From CAYQSU01 sp964420325 (lineage in GTDB: Bacteria > Pseudomonadota > Alphaproteobacteria > Rhodospirillales > Defluviicoccaceae): DNA of 14,201 bases. Numbering within the stretch: position 1 is the stretch's first letter; the number at the start of each line of letters is the position of its first letter. Below the pieces are notes generated by a model. That model was not told where the DNA came from. It was given only the letters and a program-made list of their open reading frames with translations, and made no database searches. Positions 8,608 to 14,201 of this stretch are shown here, piece after piece. The stretch lies in the NCBI GenBank assembly GCA_964420325.1, contig CAYQSU010000074.1:1-14201 (forward strand), read 5' to 3'. A program made the position numbers and the translations under genes.

Positions 8608-9552
8608 TCAGGTCCCGGTGGTGAGCTGGCGGAACACGTCGTCGAGGCGGCCGCGCTCGACGGCGATCTCCTCGATGGCGATGCCGGCGCCGTCGAGCGA
8701 GCGGTGCACGGAGGCGAGGATCTCCTGGCTGCCCTCGGCGAGGGCGCGGATCCTCACCGTTCCGTCAACCGCCTCGTCGGCCTCGACGGCCGCGACCACG
8801 GGCAATCCCTCGAGGACGGCAACCGCGCTGCCGCGGGCGCCCTTCGGCACGACGACGTCGACGGCGTTGTGATAGCGCGACCGGGAGAGCAGCTCTTCCG
8901 GCGTCGCGTCGGCGACGATGCGCCCGCGGGCAATGATCGCGGCCCGCGTGCACACCGCCTCGACCTCTTCGAGGATGTGGGTGGAAATGACGATCGCCTT
9001 GTCCGCCGCCATGGTCTTCAAGAGCGTCCGCACCTCGTGCTTCTGGTTGGGATCGAGGCCATCGGTCGGCTCGTCGAGGATCAGCACGTCGGGGTCCGTG
9101 AGGATCGCCTGGGCGAGGCCGACCCGGCGCTTGAAGCCTTTGGACAGCGTCTCGATCGGCTGCATCCACACCGGGCCGAGGTGCAGGAGATCGGCGAGCT
9201 CGCCGAGCCGCCGGGACTTCTCCGCGCTCGTCAGTCCGCGCACGGAGGCGACGAAGTCGAGAAAGGCCGCGGGCGTCATGTCGCCGTAGAGCGGCGCTCC
9301 CTCGGGCAGGTAACCGACGCGCCGCTTGACCTCGAGGGGCTCGCGGACGACGTCGAAGCCGTCGACGGCGGCAGTGCCGTCGTCCGGCGGAAGATACCCG
9401 ATGAGCATGCGCATGGTCGTCGTCTTGCCGGCACCGTTCGGCCCTAGAAAGCCGAGGACCTCGCCGCGGGCAACCTGGAAGGAGACGCCGTCGACGGCGG
9501 CGATCGCGCCGAAGTGCTTTCGCAAGCCACGGATATCGACCAGCACGTCCAC
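8608..9552 (-). CDS. ABC transporter ATP-binding protein (GldA-like)
   Basis: About 314 residues. ABC motifs, numbered from the chosen start: Walker A GPNGAGKTT (37-45), Q-loop region GYLPEGAPLY, signature LSKGF (136-140, a variant of LSGGQ usual in this drug/Gld-like subfamily), Walker B VLILDEPTDGLDP (156-168) and H-loop STHILEEVE. A C-terminal domain of about 90 residues follows, as in GldA/NodI-type ATPases. I favour the GTG at 9552: AAGGGA lies 7 bases upstream and the conserved strand (LVDIRGLRKHFG) begins at once. The in-frame ATG at 9624 is the alternative and would add 24 residues with no family-like character. It is first in the four-gene operon and energises the permease encoded 12 bases downstream. 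Confidence 0.88.
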   Translation of the reverse strand: MDVLVDIRGLRKHFGAIAAVDGVSFQVARGEVLGFLGPNGAGKTTTMRMLIGYLPPDDGTAAVDGFDVVREPLEVKRRVGYLPEGAPLYGDMTPAAFLDFVASVRGLTSAEKSRRLGELADLLHLGPVWMQPIETLSKGFKRRVGLAQAILTDPDVLILDEPTDGLDPNQKHEVRTLLKTMAADKAIVISTHILEEVEAVCTRAAIIARGRIVADATPEELLSRSRYHNAVDVVVPKGARGSAVAVLEGLPVVAAVEADEAVDGTVRIRALAEGSQEILASVHRSLDGAGIAIEEIAVERGRLDDVFRQLTTGT

Positions 9553-9621
9553 GAGACGGTCCCTTGACGACGCGGATGAGACGACGAACGCCAGCGCCCG
9601 GAGGTCAGGCGCGGCGCCGAC

Positions 9622-9650
9622 CATTTAGTCCGCCCGCTGCCGCTACGCAA
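9622..9650 (-). promoter_or_regulatory. Possible promoter of the Gld-like ABC operon
   Basis: On the minus strand TTGCGT (9650-9645) and TAAATG (9627-9622) are separated by 17 bases, in the gap between the phosphatase terminator and the ATPase gene. Each matches only three of six consensus bases. If real, transcription would start below 9622 and the ATG at 9624 could not be used, which supports the GTG start at 9552. Confidence 0.25.
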
Positions 9651-9683
9651 GGCCCCGCCTTCGACACCTTGGCGGTCAGCAAA

Positions 9684-9709
9684 CGGGCGGGACCGAGAGG
9701 TCCCGCCCG
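9684..9709 (-). terminator. Strong hairpin terminator after the alkaline phosphatase gene
   Basis: A perfect 11-bp GC-rich stem (9684-9694 with 9699-9709) closes a GAGA loop on the plus strand (TCTC on the minus strand). It starts 28 bases after the phosphatase stop codon and is followed on the minus strand by only three Ts. The stem strength and position make a rho-independent terminator likely, insulating the ABC operon from the phosphatase gene. Confidence 0.7.
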
Positions 9710-9737
9710 GGCGTGCCGCGGTGCGGCGGAGCCGCGG

Positions 9738-11399
9738 TTACAGACGATCCGGCGCCAGACGGTCGTAGGCCGGGGGCAGCAGCTTGCCGAACAGCGTGAG
9801 ATACATCATGCGGTAGACGTCGGTGCTGTCGAAGCGGCTGGCGAAGTGGGTGTGCAGAAGATCCGCGTTCAGCCCCTGCGCCCGGCTGACGATCGCCCCG
9901 TAGTTGTCGTTGGTGCCGATCCAGGCGATGGCGAACGGATAAAGCGTGCCGAAGTCGTCGGGTGACGCATAGAACGGCGGCGTCGCCCGCCCTTCGATGC
10001 CGTCGACGGGCGCGCGAACGGTGTCCGCCGAAGCCCCGGTCGGGTTGTAGTTGGTGGTGGTGACGTTGCCGGAGGCGTCCAGCGGCGGCGGCGACAGCAC
10101 CGTCATCTGGCCCGCGTCTCCGTCGGCGGCGGTGAGGATCAGCGTATTGGGCACGCGGTCCTGGAAGATCCGGGCGACGGCGATCATGTCGTCGGCGTGC
10201 TTGGCAGCGACCAAGGAACCGATGGCGTTGTCGTTGTTGGCGAAGTTGTCGGTGCCCTCGACCTCGGCGACGAGCAGGAACGGCTTGCCGCGGCGGGCGG
10301 CCCGCCGCTCGAGGATCAGGAGGGCGAGCTCGGTCATCTCCGCTGCCGTCGGCGGGTTGTAGCCGGGGGTGCCCATGGGCGAGCCGTAGGTGATCAGTCG
10401 CCCCCGCTTGTCGGCCGCCGGGATGGTCGGGTCGACGAGGCCGAGCGCAACGAGGCGCTCCTCCTGGGTGTCGTTGAAGATATCGTCGCGGGCGAACATC
10501 CCCAGCACCTTGGGTGCCTTGTTGGGTTTCGCCTTGACTTCGGCCACAAGGGCGTCGAACTCGCCGCGGGTACGGATCACGACGTAGCCCGCCGCCTTCG
10601 CCTCCTGGATCAGATTGCGGCCGTCGGTCCGCTCGGGCCCGGCCCCGGTCACCGGATCGAGGTGCAGGAAGCAATCGTCGGCGATGGTTCCCGGCGGACA
10701 CTGGGGAGCCGTCTCGGGCAAGGCGAAGCCCTCGCCACCGCCGAGCAGCACGATCGGCTGGCGGTCGTCGGTGCCGGGCCGGCCGAAGATCATCTGGTCG
10801 AGGATGTCGCCGCCCTGTCCCCGGCTCGCCACCTCGGCGAGGAAGGCACCGGTGCCGGGCTCGGGCAGGTCGCCGTCATTGACCACGCCCACCGGATGGC
10901 CGCGGTTCGCCGCCTCGCGCATGATGCTGCCGGGATAGGAGGAAAGCGCCAGGATCGGCCGCTGGCCGTCCTGTCCGAAGGACTCGGGGAACTGCACCTT
11001 GAAACCGAAGCCGTGGACGGTGGCGCCGCCGTTGGACGACTGCAGGAGTCCGCCGGTGGCGCGCACGTTGAGGTCGTTGGCGTGGCCGCGGTACATCGCC
11101 AGGTACGGCAGCCGGTCCCAGAACAGGTTCTCGTCCGGCCCCTTCCAATAGATGCGCGCGGCCTGCCACATCGACGGGCCGCTACCGTCCGGATGCAGAA
11201 AGATGACGTTGCCGGTCGTCGCTCCGCCGTTGAACGGAAGGCTCTCGGCGTCGATCGCTTCCTGCGCACGTTCCCTCTCGTCCTGCTCGCTGATCATCTC
11301 GCTCAGGGCCTCACCCTGAGCGAATGCCCCGTCGACGCCGACGGCCGTTAACGCCGCCGCCACCGAGGCCAATGCCAAGGTCCTGGTCCAGCCTGACAT
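9738..11399 (-). CDS. Secreted alkaline-phosphatase-family protein, divergent active site
   Basis: A 553-residue exported protein of the alkaline phosphatase superfamily. Residues 1-27 form a signal peptide ending AFA. The N-terminal metal motif reads NVIFLHPDGSG (64-74) with D71, where classical enzymes have GDG. The region of the nucleophile reads SSNGGAT (121-127): Ser122 aligns with the catalytic Ser, but the usual preceding Asp is Ser121. VEGTDNFANND (380-390) matches the E322/D327 region of E. coli PhoA, but the zinc-ligand His331 position is Asn. TAADGDAG (423-430) replaces TADH, and no His fits H412. The C-terminal DSTDVYRMM segment fits the end of the family fold. So the fold is recognisable but both zinc sites look changed, and activity or metal use is uncertain. 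The ATG at 11399 has GGAG 7 bases upstream. The gene is monocistronic, with a terminator behind it. Confidence 0.8.
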   Translation of the reverse strand: MSGWTRTLALASVAAALTAVGVDGAFAQGEALSEMISEQDERERAQEAIDAESLPFNGGATTGNVIFLHPDGSGPSMWQAARIYWKGPDENLFWDRLPYLAMYRGHANDLNVRATGGLLQSSNGGATVHGFGFKVQFPESFGQDGQRPILALSSYPGSIMREAANRGHPVGVVNDGDLPEPGTGAFLAEVASRGQGGDILDQMIFGRPGTDDRQPIVLLGGGEGFALPETAPQCPPGTIADDCFLHLDPVTGAGPERTDGRNLIQEAKAAGYVVIRTRGEFDALVAEVKAKPNKAPKVLGMFARDDIFNDTQEERLVALGLVDPTIPAADKRGRLITYGSPMGTPGYNPPTAAEMTELALLILERRAARRGKPFLLVAEVEGTDNFANNDNAIGSLVAAKHADDMIAVARIFQDRVPNTLILTAADGDAGQMTVLSPPPLDASGNVTTTNYNPTGASADTVRAPVDGIEGRATPPFYASPDDFGTLYPFAIAWIGTNDNYGAIVSRAQGLNADLLHTHFASRFDSTDVYRMMYLTLFGKLLPPAYDRLAPDRL

Positions 11400-11633
11400 C
11401 CTCGTTCTCCCTCGATTGCCGAAATTGTCTGCAGGTCGGGCGACGCCGCTTGGCTGCCCTGCCCGCGCCATGAATAATCCGCAATGATGACAGCTACCCA
11501 GTTGGGGGTATGAAGTCCGTGTGACGAGTTCACCTTGGCGCGGTTCCGTGCGCCGGCGGACGGCGCGCGGGCGTGCCGCTCCTCGGGCGGCTGATCGGTG
11601 CCTTCTGCCGGCCTCTGAACCGGACGCGCTCAC

Positions 11634-11663
11634 TTGCCGTCCGGGCGGCGGTGCCCTTATATT
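11634..11663 (+). promoter_or_regulatory. Promoter of the tmRNA gene
   Basis: TTGCCG (11634-11639) and TATATT (11658-11663) are spaced by 18 bases, a good sigma-70-type pair placed just ahead of the mature-looking RNA start near 11666-11670. The stretch from the phosphatase start to here (11400-11633) holds no gene that I can support. Confidence 0.6.
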
Positions 11664-11665
11664 AG

Positions 11666-11945
11666 GCGTGCCGGGAAACCGGCTATGGCGATAAACGCCT
11701 TGCGGAATAAGCGTAGCGGACCCGGGGGCAGTGCCCGGCGCCTCCACCAGTTTGCAAACCGAAGGTACGGTTTCATTGGGGGCGAAGCAGGATCGACGCG
11801 CGTGGTAAAGGTACGGTTTTCGCCCGGCATGGTACCGCCGTTATCGGGCCGAACACATAGATGCCAACGACAATGAGGCATATGCTCTCGCCGCTTAAGG
11901 CATGAGCGGGGTTCGGGAGGCACCTGGCACCAGAAGCCTCCCACT
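11666..11945 (+). ncRNA. ssrA: tmRNA, circularly permuted (two-piece type)
   Basis: tmRNA frees stalled ribosomes and tags their products for proteolysis. The gene is permuted as in alphaproteobacteria: the acceptor piece comes first and ends in an encoded CCA (11747-11749), then a 28-base linker (11750-11777), then the coding piece opening with GGGGGCG (11778-11784). The 7-bp acceptor stem forms between 11778-11784 and 11739-11745, with a G-U at the third pair, the alanine identity signal. The conserved AGGATCGACG follows the 5' strand. The tag frame is 11863-11898: resume codon GCC after ATAGAT, encoding ANDNEAYALAA then TAA. The acceptor piece has a GAAA-loop hairpin (11670-11683) and a T-arm-like stem CCGGG/CCCGG (11722-11726, 11734-11738). 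The coding piece ends in a 7-bp hairpin (11915-11921 with 11936-11942). The exact 5' and 3' ends are estimates. The linker should be cut out to give two paired RNAs. Confidence 0.95.
11863..11898 (+). other. Proteolysis tag reading frame within ssrA
   Basis: Eleven codons and TAA encode ANDNEAYALAA. With the alanine carried by tmRNA itself, the appended tag is AANDNEAYALAA. AANDN at the front is the part bound by SspB-type adaptors, and the terminal LAA is the ClpX degron. The last five residues, YALAA, are the same as in E. coli. Confidence 0.93.
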
Positions 11946-11949
11946 TTCT

Positions 11950-11972
11950 GCAGGGCGCGGCGTGTCCTGCTT
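11950..11972 (+). terminator. Likely terminator of the tmRNA gene
   Basis: A 9-bp stem (11950-11958 with 11962-11970, including two G-U pairs) around a three-base loop lies just after the coding piece and is followed by TT. The U tract is too short to be sure, so some read-through into sspB is possible. Confidence 0.45.
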
Positions 11973-12037
11973 AACCAACCGATAAAGCTTGGCCGCTACC
12001 ATGGCGGCTGATGGGAGTGTTTCGAGCGTTCCGACGG

Positions 12038-12538
12038 ATGGCGACTGAATCGTTGCCCTATGACAAGTGGATCGAAGAGGCGCTGCGCGACGTGGTCCGG
12101 CGTGCGATGGTGGTGACCGCCAAACACGGCCTTCCTGCCGACCATCACTTCTTCGTGACCTTCCGGACCGACGCCGACGACGTCTCGCTGCCGTCGCATC
12201 TGCGCGCGCAGCATCCGAGCGAGATGACGATCGTCCTTCAGCACCAGTTCTGGGACCTCAAGGTCGAAGCCGATGCGTTCTCGGTGACCCTCAAGTTTCG
12301 CGGCAAGCGCGAACGGCTGCTTGTGCCGTTCGCCCGCGTCACCGCGTTCGCCGATCCCTCCGTCAACTTCGGCCTGCAGCTGAAGGCGATGCACGCCCCG
12401 CAGGAGGCGCCAACCAAGGGCTTGATGACCATCGCCGCGACCGAGGATGCGGCGGATGGGAATGAGTCCGCAGCCGGCGTCGTCCAACAAACGCCTGCGG
12501 GGAAGGTCATCGCTCTCGACAGCTTCCGCAAAAAGTAA
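12038..12538 (+). CDS. sspB: ClpXP adaptor SspB (alphaproteobacterial type)
   Basis: A 166-residue protein matching alpha-type SspB, the adaptor that binds ssrA-tagged proteins and tethers them to ClpXP. The tag-binding domain covers about 5-120. It starts with the helix YDKWIEEALRDVVRRAM and holds the family segments PSEMTIVLQHQFWDL (60-74), LKFRGKRERLLVPFARV (85-101) and FADPSVNFGL (104-113). A flexible, poorly conserved linker (about 121-154) leads to the C-terminal tail GKVIALDSFRKK, a good match to the ClpX-binding tail of the family. The ATG at 12038 gives the normal N-terminus; the ATG at 12011 would add nine residues of no family character. No clear ribosome binding site is seen for either. 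It lies directly downstream of ssrA, which makes the tag it recognises. Confidence 0.93.
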   Translation: MATESLPYDKWIEEALRDVVRRAMVVTAKHGLPADHHFFVTFRTDADDVSLPSHLRAQHPSEMTIVLQHQFWDLKVEADAFSVTLKFRGKRERLLVPFARVTAFADPSVNFGLQLKAMHAPQEAPTKGLMTIAATEDAADGNESAAGVVQQTPAGKVIALDSFRKK

Positions 12539-12544
12539 ACAATA

Positions 12545-12571
12545 GCACGGCCGGCGCAACGGGCCGCGTGC
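12545..12571 (+). terminator. Possible hairpin terminator after sspB
   Basis: GCACGGCC (12545-12552) pairs with GGCC and GTGC (12562-12565, 12568-12571) across a two-base bulge with a nine-base loop, 6 bases after the sspB stop. There is no U tract, so a terminator function is uncertain. The remainder of the 114-base gap before the fumarase gene shows only the fumarase ribosome binding site. Confidence 0.3.
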
Positions 12572-12652
12572 AGAGCCCGGATGCCCGCTCCAACCAACCG
12601 CCGGGTCGCACCCGCCGACCGGGCCGACAGTCACGCTTGCGAGGGCCGAACC

Positions 12653-14201
12653 ATGAGCGATTACCTCCATCACGAGTTGTTTCCCTTGGGCGCCGACGCG
12701 ACGCCCTACCGGCGGCTCACCGCCGACCACGTGGCCGAGAGCAGGATCAACGGCCGCGAGATCCTGGAGATCGAGGCGGCGGCGCTGACGCTGCTTGCCG
12801 ATCGGGCGATGCGCGATTGTCAGCACCTGCTGCGGCCCGGTCATCTGGCACAGCTGCGCAAGATCCTCGACGATCCCGAGTCCTCCGACAACGACCGCTT
12901 CGTCGCCCTCGAACTCCTCAAGAACGCCTGCATCTCCGCCGGCGGCGTCCTGCCGATGTGCCAGGACACCGGAACCGCCATCGTCATGGGCAAGAAGGGC
13001 CATGCGGTGTGGACCGACGGCGCGGACGAGGCGGCGCTGGCGCAGGGCATCCTCAAGGCATACACCGAGACCAACCTGCGCTACAGCCAGGTGGCGCCCT
13101 TGAACATGTTCGAGGAGAAGAACACCGGCAGCAATCTGCCGGCGCAGATCGAGATCTACGCCGACCGCGGTGGCGCCTACAAGTTCATGTTCATGGCCAA
13201 GGGCGGCGGCTCGGCCAACAAGACCTTCCTCTATCAGGAGACCAAGGCGCTCTTGAACCCGGAGCGGCTGCGCGTGTTCCTCGATGAGAAGATCCGCACC
13301 CTGGGAACGGCCGCCTGCCCACCCTACCACCTCGCCGTGGTCATCGGCGGCACCTCGGCCGAGCTCACCCTGAAGACGGTTAAGCTTGCCTCTGCACGCT
13401 ATCTCGACGGTCTGCCGACGCAAGGCAACCCGCACGGCCAGGCGTTTCGCGACGTCGCGATGGAAGCGGAAATCCTTCAGATGACTCAGGCCATGGGCAT
13501 CGGCGCCCAGTTCGGCGGCAAGTACTTCTGTCACGACGTGCGTGTCATCCGCCTGCCGCGGCACGGTGCGTCGTGCCCCGTCGGCATCGGCGTGTCCTGC
13601 TCGGCCGACCGCCAGATCCTGGGCAAGATCACCAAGGACGGCGTCTTTCTCGAAGAGCTGGAACGCGATCCCGCCAAGTACCTGCCGGAGATCGACGAGA
13701 GCCGGCTCGCCGGCGATGTCGTCACCATCGACCTCACGCGGCCGATGGACGAGATCCGCGCCACGCTCAGCCGCTACCCCATCCGCACCCGGCTGTCGCT
13801 CACCGGCCCGATGGTCGTCGCCCGCGACATTGCGCACGCGATGTTGAAGGAACGCCTCGACCGCGGTGACGGGCTGCCCCAGTACTTCAAGGACATGGCC
13901 GTCTACTATGCGGGACCGGCGAAGACGCCCGAGGGCTATGCCTCCGGGTCGTTCGGGCCGACCACGGCCGGACGCATGGACTCTTACGTGGACCAGTTCC
14001 AGTCGGCCGGCGGCAGCATGGTCATGCTGGCCAAGGGCAACCGCTCGCCCCAGGTGACGGCGGCCTGCAAGAAGTACGGCGGTTTCTATCTCGGCTCCAT
14101 CGGCGGCCCGGCGGCGCGTCTCGCCCAGGACTGCATCAGGAAGGTCGAGTGCATCGAGTATCCCGAGCTCGGCATGGAGGCGATCTGGCGCATCGAGGTG
14201 G
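12653..14201 (+). CDS. Fumarate hydratase, class I ([4Fe-4S]), 3' end missing
   Basis: The enzyme interconverts fumarate and malate in the TCA cycle using an oxygen-sensitive [4Fe-4S] cluster. The visible 516 residues lack only the last twenty or so. Cluster ligands are C103 (PMCQDTGT), C222 (AACPPYH) and C316 (GVSCSADRQ); their spacing (119 and 94) equals that of Cys133/252/346 in the Leishmania major enzyme. With the same offset of 30, D105, H304, R391, T437, R441 and K461 match its substrate-binding and catalytic residues. This is the single-chain FumA/FumB-like form with both N- and C-terminal domains. ATG at 12653 has GAGGG 7 bases upstream. It is unrelated in sequence to the class II FumC. 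It lies downstream of sspB on the same strand but 114 bases away, so probably transcribed separately. FumA/FumB naming is by analogy only, so no symbol is given. Confidence 0.95.
   Translation, partial: MSDYLHHELFPLGADATPYRRLTADHVAESRINGREILEIEAAALTLLADRAMRDCQHLLRPGHLAQLRKILDDPESSDNDRFVALELLKNACISAGGVLPMCQDTGTAIVMGKKGHAVWTDGADEAALAQGILKAYTETNLRYSQVAPLNMFEEKNTGSNLPAQIEIYADRGGAYKFMFMAKGGGSANKTFLYQETKALLNPERLRVFLDEKIRTLGTAACPPYHLAVVIGGTSAELTLKTVKLASARYLDGLPTQGNPHGQAFRDVAMEAEILQMTQAMGIGAQFGGKYFCHDVRVIRLPRHGASCPVGIGVSCSADRQILGKITKDGVFLEELERDPAKYLPEIDESRLAGDVVTIDLTRPMDEIRATLSRYPIRTRLSLTGPMVVARDIAHAMLKERLDRGDGLPQYFKDMAVYYAGPAKTPEGYASGSFGPTTAGRMDSYVDQFQSAGGSMVMLAKGNRSPQVTAACKKYGGFYLGSIGGPAARLAQDCIRKVECIEYPELGMEAIWRIEV

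Noticed and set aside
11487..11493. CTGTCAT on the minus strand upstream of the phosphatase gene, equal to one Pho-box half-site.
   Set aside because: The second direct repeat expected 11 bases on is absent, and a single 7-mer is not enough to claim PhoB control.
11657..11944. Open frame on the minus strand over the tmRNA gene.
   Set aside because: The plus strand has all the hallmarks of tmRNA (acceptor stem, CCA, tag frame); the antisense frame has no protein features.
11992..12008. GCCGC/GCGGC hairpin just ahead of the sspB start, considered as a translation control element.
   Set aside because: A five-base stem in GC-rich DNA is expected by chance, and no switching partner is visible.
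11996..13837. Very long open frame on the minus strand across sspB and the fumarase gene.
   Set aside because: It is antisense to two well-supported genes and has no family-like sequence; long antisense frames are common in DNA of this GC content.

Overview
The window is high-GC DNA, densely packed with genes, and reads as ordinary alphaproteobacterial chromosome. The main evidence is a circularly permuted, two-piece type tmRNA gene, an alpha-type SspB adaptor ending in a ClpX-binding-like tail, and a Zur/ZnuABC zinc island of alphaproteobacterial style. I cannot name a genus from sequence alone; a Rhodospirillales-like organism is a guess. I see no phage, insertion sequence, tRNA gene or CRISPR array.

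Layout from left to right. (1) The 3' part of a PAP2-family phosphatase gene (+) runs tail-to-tail into, and overlaps, a radC-family JAMM gene (-) that has an unusual N-terminal domain. (2) A zinc island follows: zur-znuC-znuB on the minus strand, divergent from znuA on the plus strand. They share a short AT-rich intergenic region holding a palindrome that could be the Zur operator. ZnuA carries a 14-histidine loop. (3) A compact four-gene minus-strand operon encodes an ABC ATPase, an ABC-2 type permease, a GldG-like membrane-anchored protein with a C-terminal coiled coil, and a DUF4340-type protein. It resembles the GldA/GldF/GldG group, but its role here is unknown. (4) A secreted alkaline-phosphatase-family protein (-) is closed by a strong hairpin terminator. 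It lacks the histidines that normally bind zinc. (5) A plus-strand protein quality-control block holds ssrA, with its own promoter and a tag ending in LAA, followed directly by sspB, the adaptor that hands ssrA-tagged proteins to ClpXP. (6) A class I [4Fe-4S] fumarate hydratase runs off the right edge.

How the genes work together. Zur should sense zinc and repress both its own transporter operon and znuA; ZnuA captures periplasmic zinc for ZnuB/ZnuC import. The four Gld-like proteins should form one inner-membrane complex. tmRNA rescues stalled ribosomes and appends a tag that SspB recognises, so tag and adaptor are encoded side by side. The most notable points are the ssrA-sspB pairing, the divergent phosphatase, and the uncharacterised Gld-like system. 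I found no clearly novel multi-gene defence or mobile system.
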